DNA from: Physocladia obscura
Taxonomy: Eukaryota > Chytridiomycota > Chytridiomycetes > Chytridiales > Chytriomycetaceae
DNA: 43,937 nucleotides
Direction: 5' to 3'
NCBI GenBank assembly: GCA_027596945.1
Contig: JADGJH010000016.1
Location: 1 to 43,937, forward strand
Positions 42,716 through 43,937 of the stretch are shown here, in pieces; within the stretch, counting starts at the first letter, position 1; each line of letters starts with the position of its first letter. The notes below the pieces were generated by a model. That model ran no database searches, was not told where the DNA came from, and saw nothing but the letters and a program-made list of their open reading frames with translations. The translations under genes and the position numbers were made by a program.

Positions 42716-43937
42716 TTCCTTGTATTTTTTATTTTTTATTGATCAGATTATCTAGAAAATGAAAATGAGTATCCAATGAACATACAGAGTCTTTTATTTC
42801 AGGCATGAGCTTGAAAAACATCCAAAAAAATATGAGTATGATACTTTTCCTCAGTAAAAGCTTGATTGTAAAGTTTGGAAGTGAAATTTTATTTGCTGTT
42901 TTGGTTAGAAACAAATTTTTGAAAATTTGACTGTTTTATGTGGTTGCACATTTAATGTAAGAGCCAAATTCCAGCTTCTGTAATTAAAATGACTGCTGCT
43001 TGATGCTGCCTGTTTATTTTAGAAAATAACAAGCTTGTACAAGGGTTGATAGTTTATTCCAGCATCATCAGCCCATCATTTTGTTTCATAACAAAGGGTG
43101 ACTTTACAAATTACACAGAACTTCTTTCCTCTAAATCCAGCACATGTGTGCAAAAAATTTCCAAACGATATGCCTGTGATCTGTCTGAAGATTTCCAACA
43201 ATTTGATGATCAAAAGTTCCTTGCAAGTCAGCCAGAGTATCTTGCAAAAATTGAGCTAAAGTGAAGCATTTTGCAGTTGAGGTATTTAAAATATTTGATG
43301 TAGTCAAGTCATTTGTGTTAATTTGCAGTGCAGAATCTGCTGTAATACAGGTGTGTTGAAATTTCTTGAAAGAACCTGCTCTTTAGCAACCAACAAATTT
43401 ACCTAATACAGATTAATAAATGCAAGAATAATAGCTTGTGTAGGAGACTAATTTTGGTTTCCAGTGGCAATTTCTGATAAAAAATGAAAAGTATCATCAA
43501 CACCTTCTTTTATAAGATTTTAAACAGCAAAGGTAATTGTCCACTGATTTCATCACATAGTTTTTTCAGCTGAATTTGAAATTTTCATGATTTTTCAAAT
43601 GTATACAAATCAACAGTATGCCCATAAGTAGAAATAGTTTTGAAACCTGATATAGGGTCATTTTGAAATACTCTGTCAACAAATATTGCACCAAAAATCC
43701 AAAAAAGATTTAAATATTGGTTTTAAATTTGTCTTGAACCATGAATCAGAATCACGCAGATAATTTCTGTTGATTTTGTATAGATTAGTAGTGCTTTTCA
43801 AATGCCAACAAGTGAAACACCCGGCATTGATACAACAAACATTTTAAAAACTAATGAGTCTGTGGCAGTCCACACTATCTCAATGTCAAATAGCAGCAAG
43901 TTAAATTTAATGTGTTCAAGGCAAACCAAATCTATTG
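42716..43937. other. AT-rich terminal region, unassigned
   Basis: No convincing gene. A 72-codon frame on the plus strand (43046-43264) has a protein-like end (KRYACDLSEDFQQFDDQKFL) and might be a gene or transposon remnant, but I recognise no family and see no splice support. The base composition and lack of frames resemble the intergenic DNA elsewhere in the window. Confidence 0.4.

Overview
The window is nuclear DNA of a fungus, most probably an early-diverging (chytrid-like) lineage. Nearly every gene is broken by short GT-AG introns of about 41-180 bases, and the gene set is fungal: a Tps2-type trehalose enzyme, an OPT oligopeptide transporter, Mtm1, Ctf8, coronin and capping protein. 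Host genes use TGG for tryptophan and TGA/TAA/TAG as stops, so the standard code applies. Exon joins were chosen by reading frame, GT-AG sites and family alignment from memory; none was tested against transcripts.

Left arm (1-10.6 kb), housekeeping genes: the 3' part of a trehalose-6-phosphate synthase/phosphatase, elongation factor 1B-gamma, an SLC25A39/40 (Mtm1) mitochondrial carrier, a four-TM protein on the minus strand, the splicing factor Prp17/CDC40, and a small voltage-sensor-like membrane protein. From 11.4 to 17.1 kb lies one nine-exon gene of about 1734 residues. It has the architecture of an epsilon-poly-lysine-synthetase-like (Pls/PosA) enzyme: adenylation domain, carrier domain, then three units of two membrane helices plus a hexapeptide-repeat acyltransferase-like domain.

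Middle (about 17.95-27.7 kb): two head-to-tail, decayed copies of a virus-like or self-synthesising element. The more complete copy 2 encodes, on the minus strand and essentially in one frame, a basic N-terminal region, a B-family DNA polymerase, an SF1 (Pif1/RecD-like) helicase and an HNH nuclease. A separate minus-strand gene encodes a RING/TRAF-like zinc-finger protein, and a plus-strand gene encodes a lysine-rich coiled-coil protein. Copy 1 lacks the polymerase. Both copies carry roughly 106-base subterminal repeat units, and copy 1 has them inverted at its right end. Comparing the copies shows how they decayed: CGA-to-TGA changes, small indels, a 37-base deletion, and one base change that removes two overlapping stop codons. 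This is the most unusual part of the window.

Next come a spliced, unrecognised zinc-ribbon-like gene with an in-frame TGA (28.1-29.4 kb) and, directly upstream of its start codon, an insertion of mitochondrial DNA (NUMT). The NUMT holds a 5' large-subunit rRNA piece, a GC-rich palindrome and a decayed tRNA-Trp(UCA).

Right arm (30.5-42.7 kb): a small coiled-coil protein, ribosomal protein S27e, a small unrecognised gene, Ctf8, a small zinc-binding protein, an OPT transporter, coronin and F-actin capping protein beta. The last two are both actin regulators and are neighbours on the same strand. The final 1.2 kb and several intergenic stretches hold nothing I can identify.
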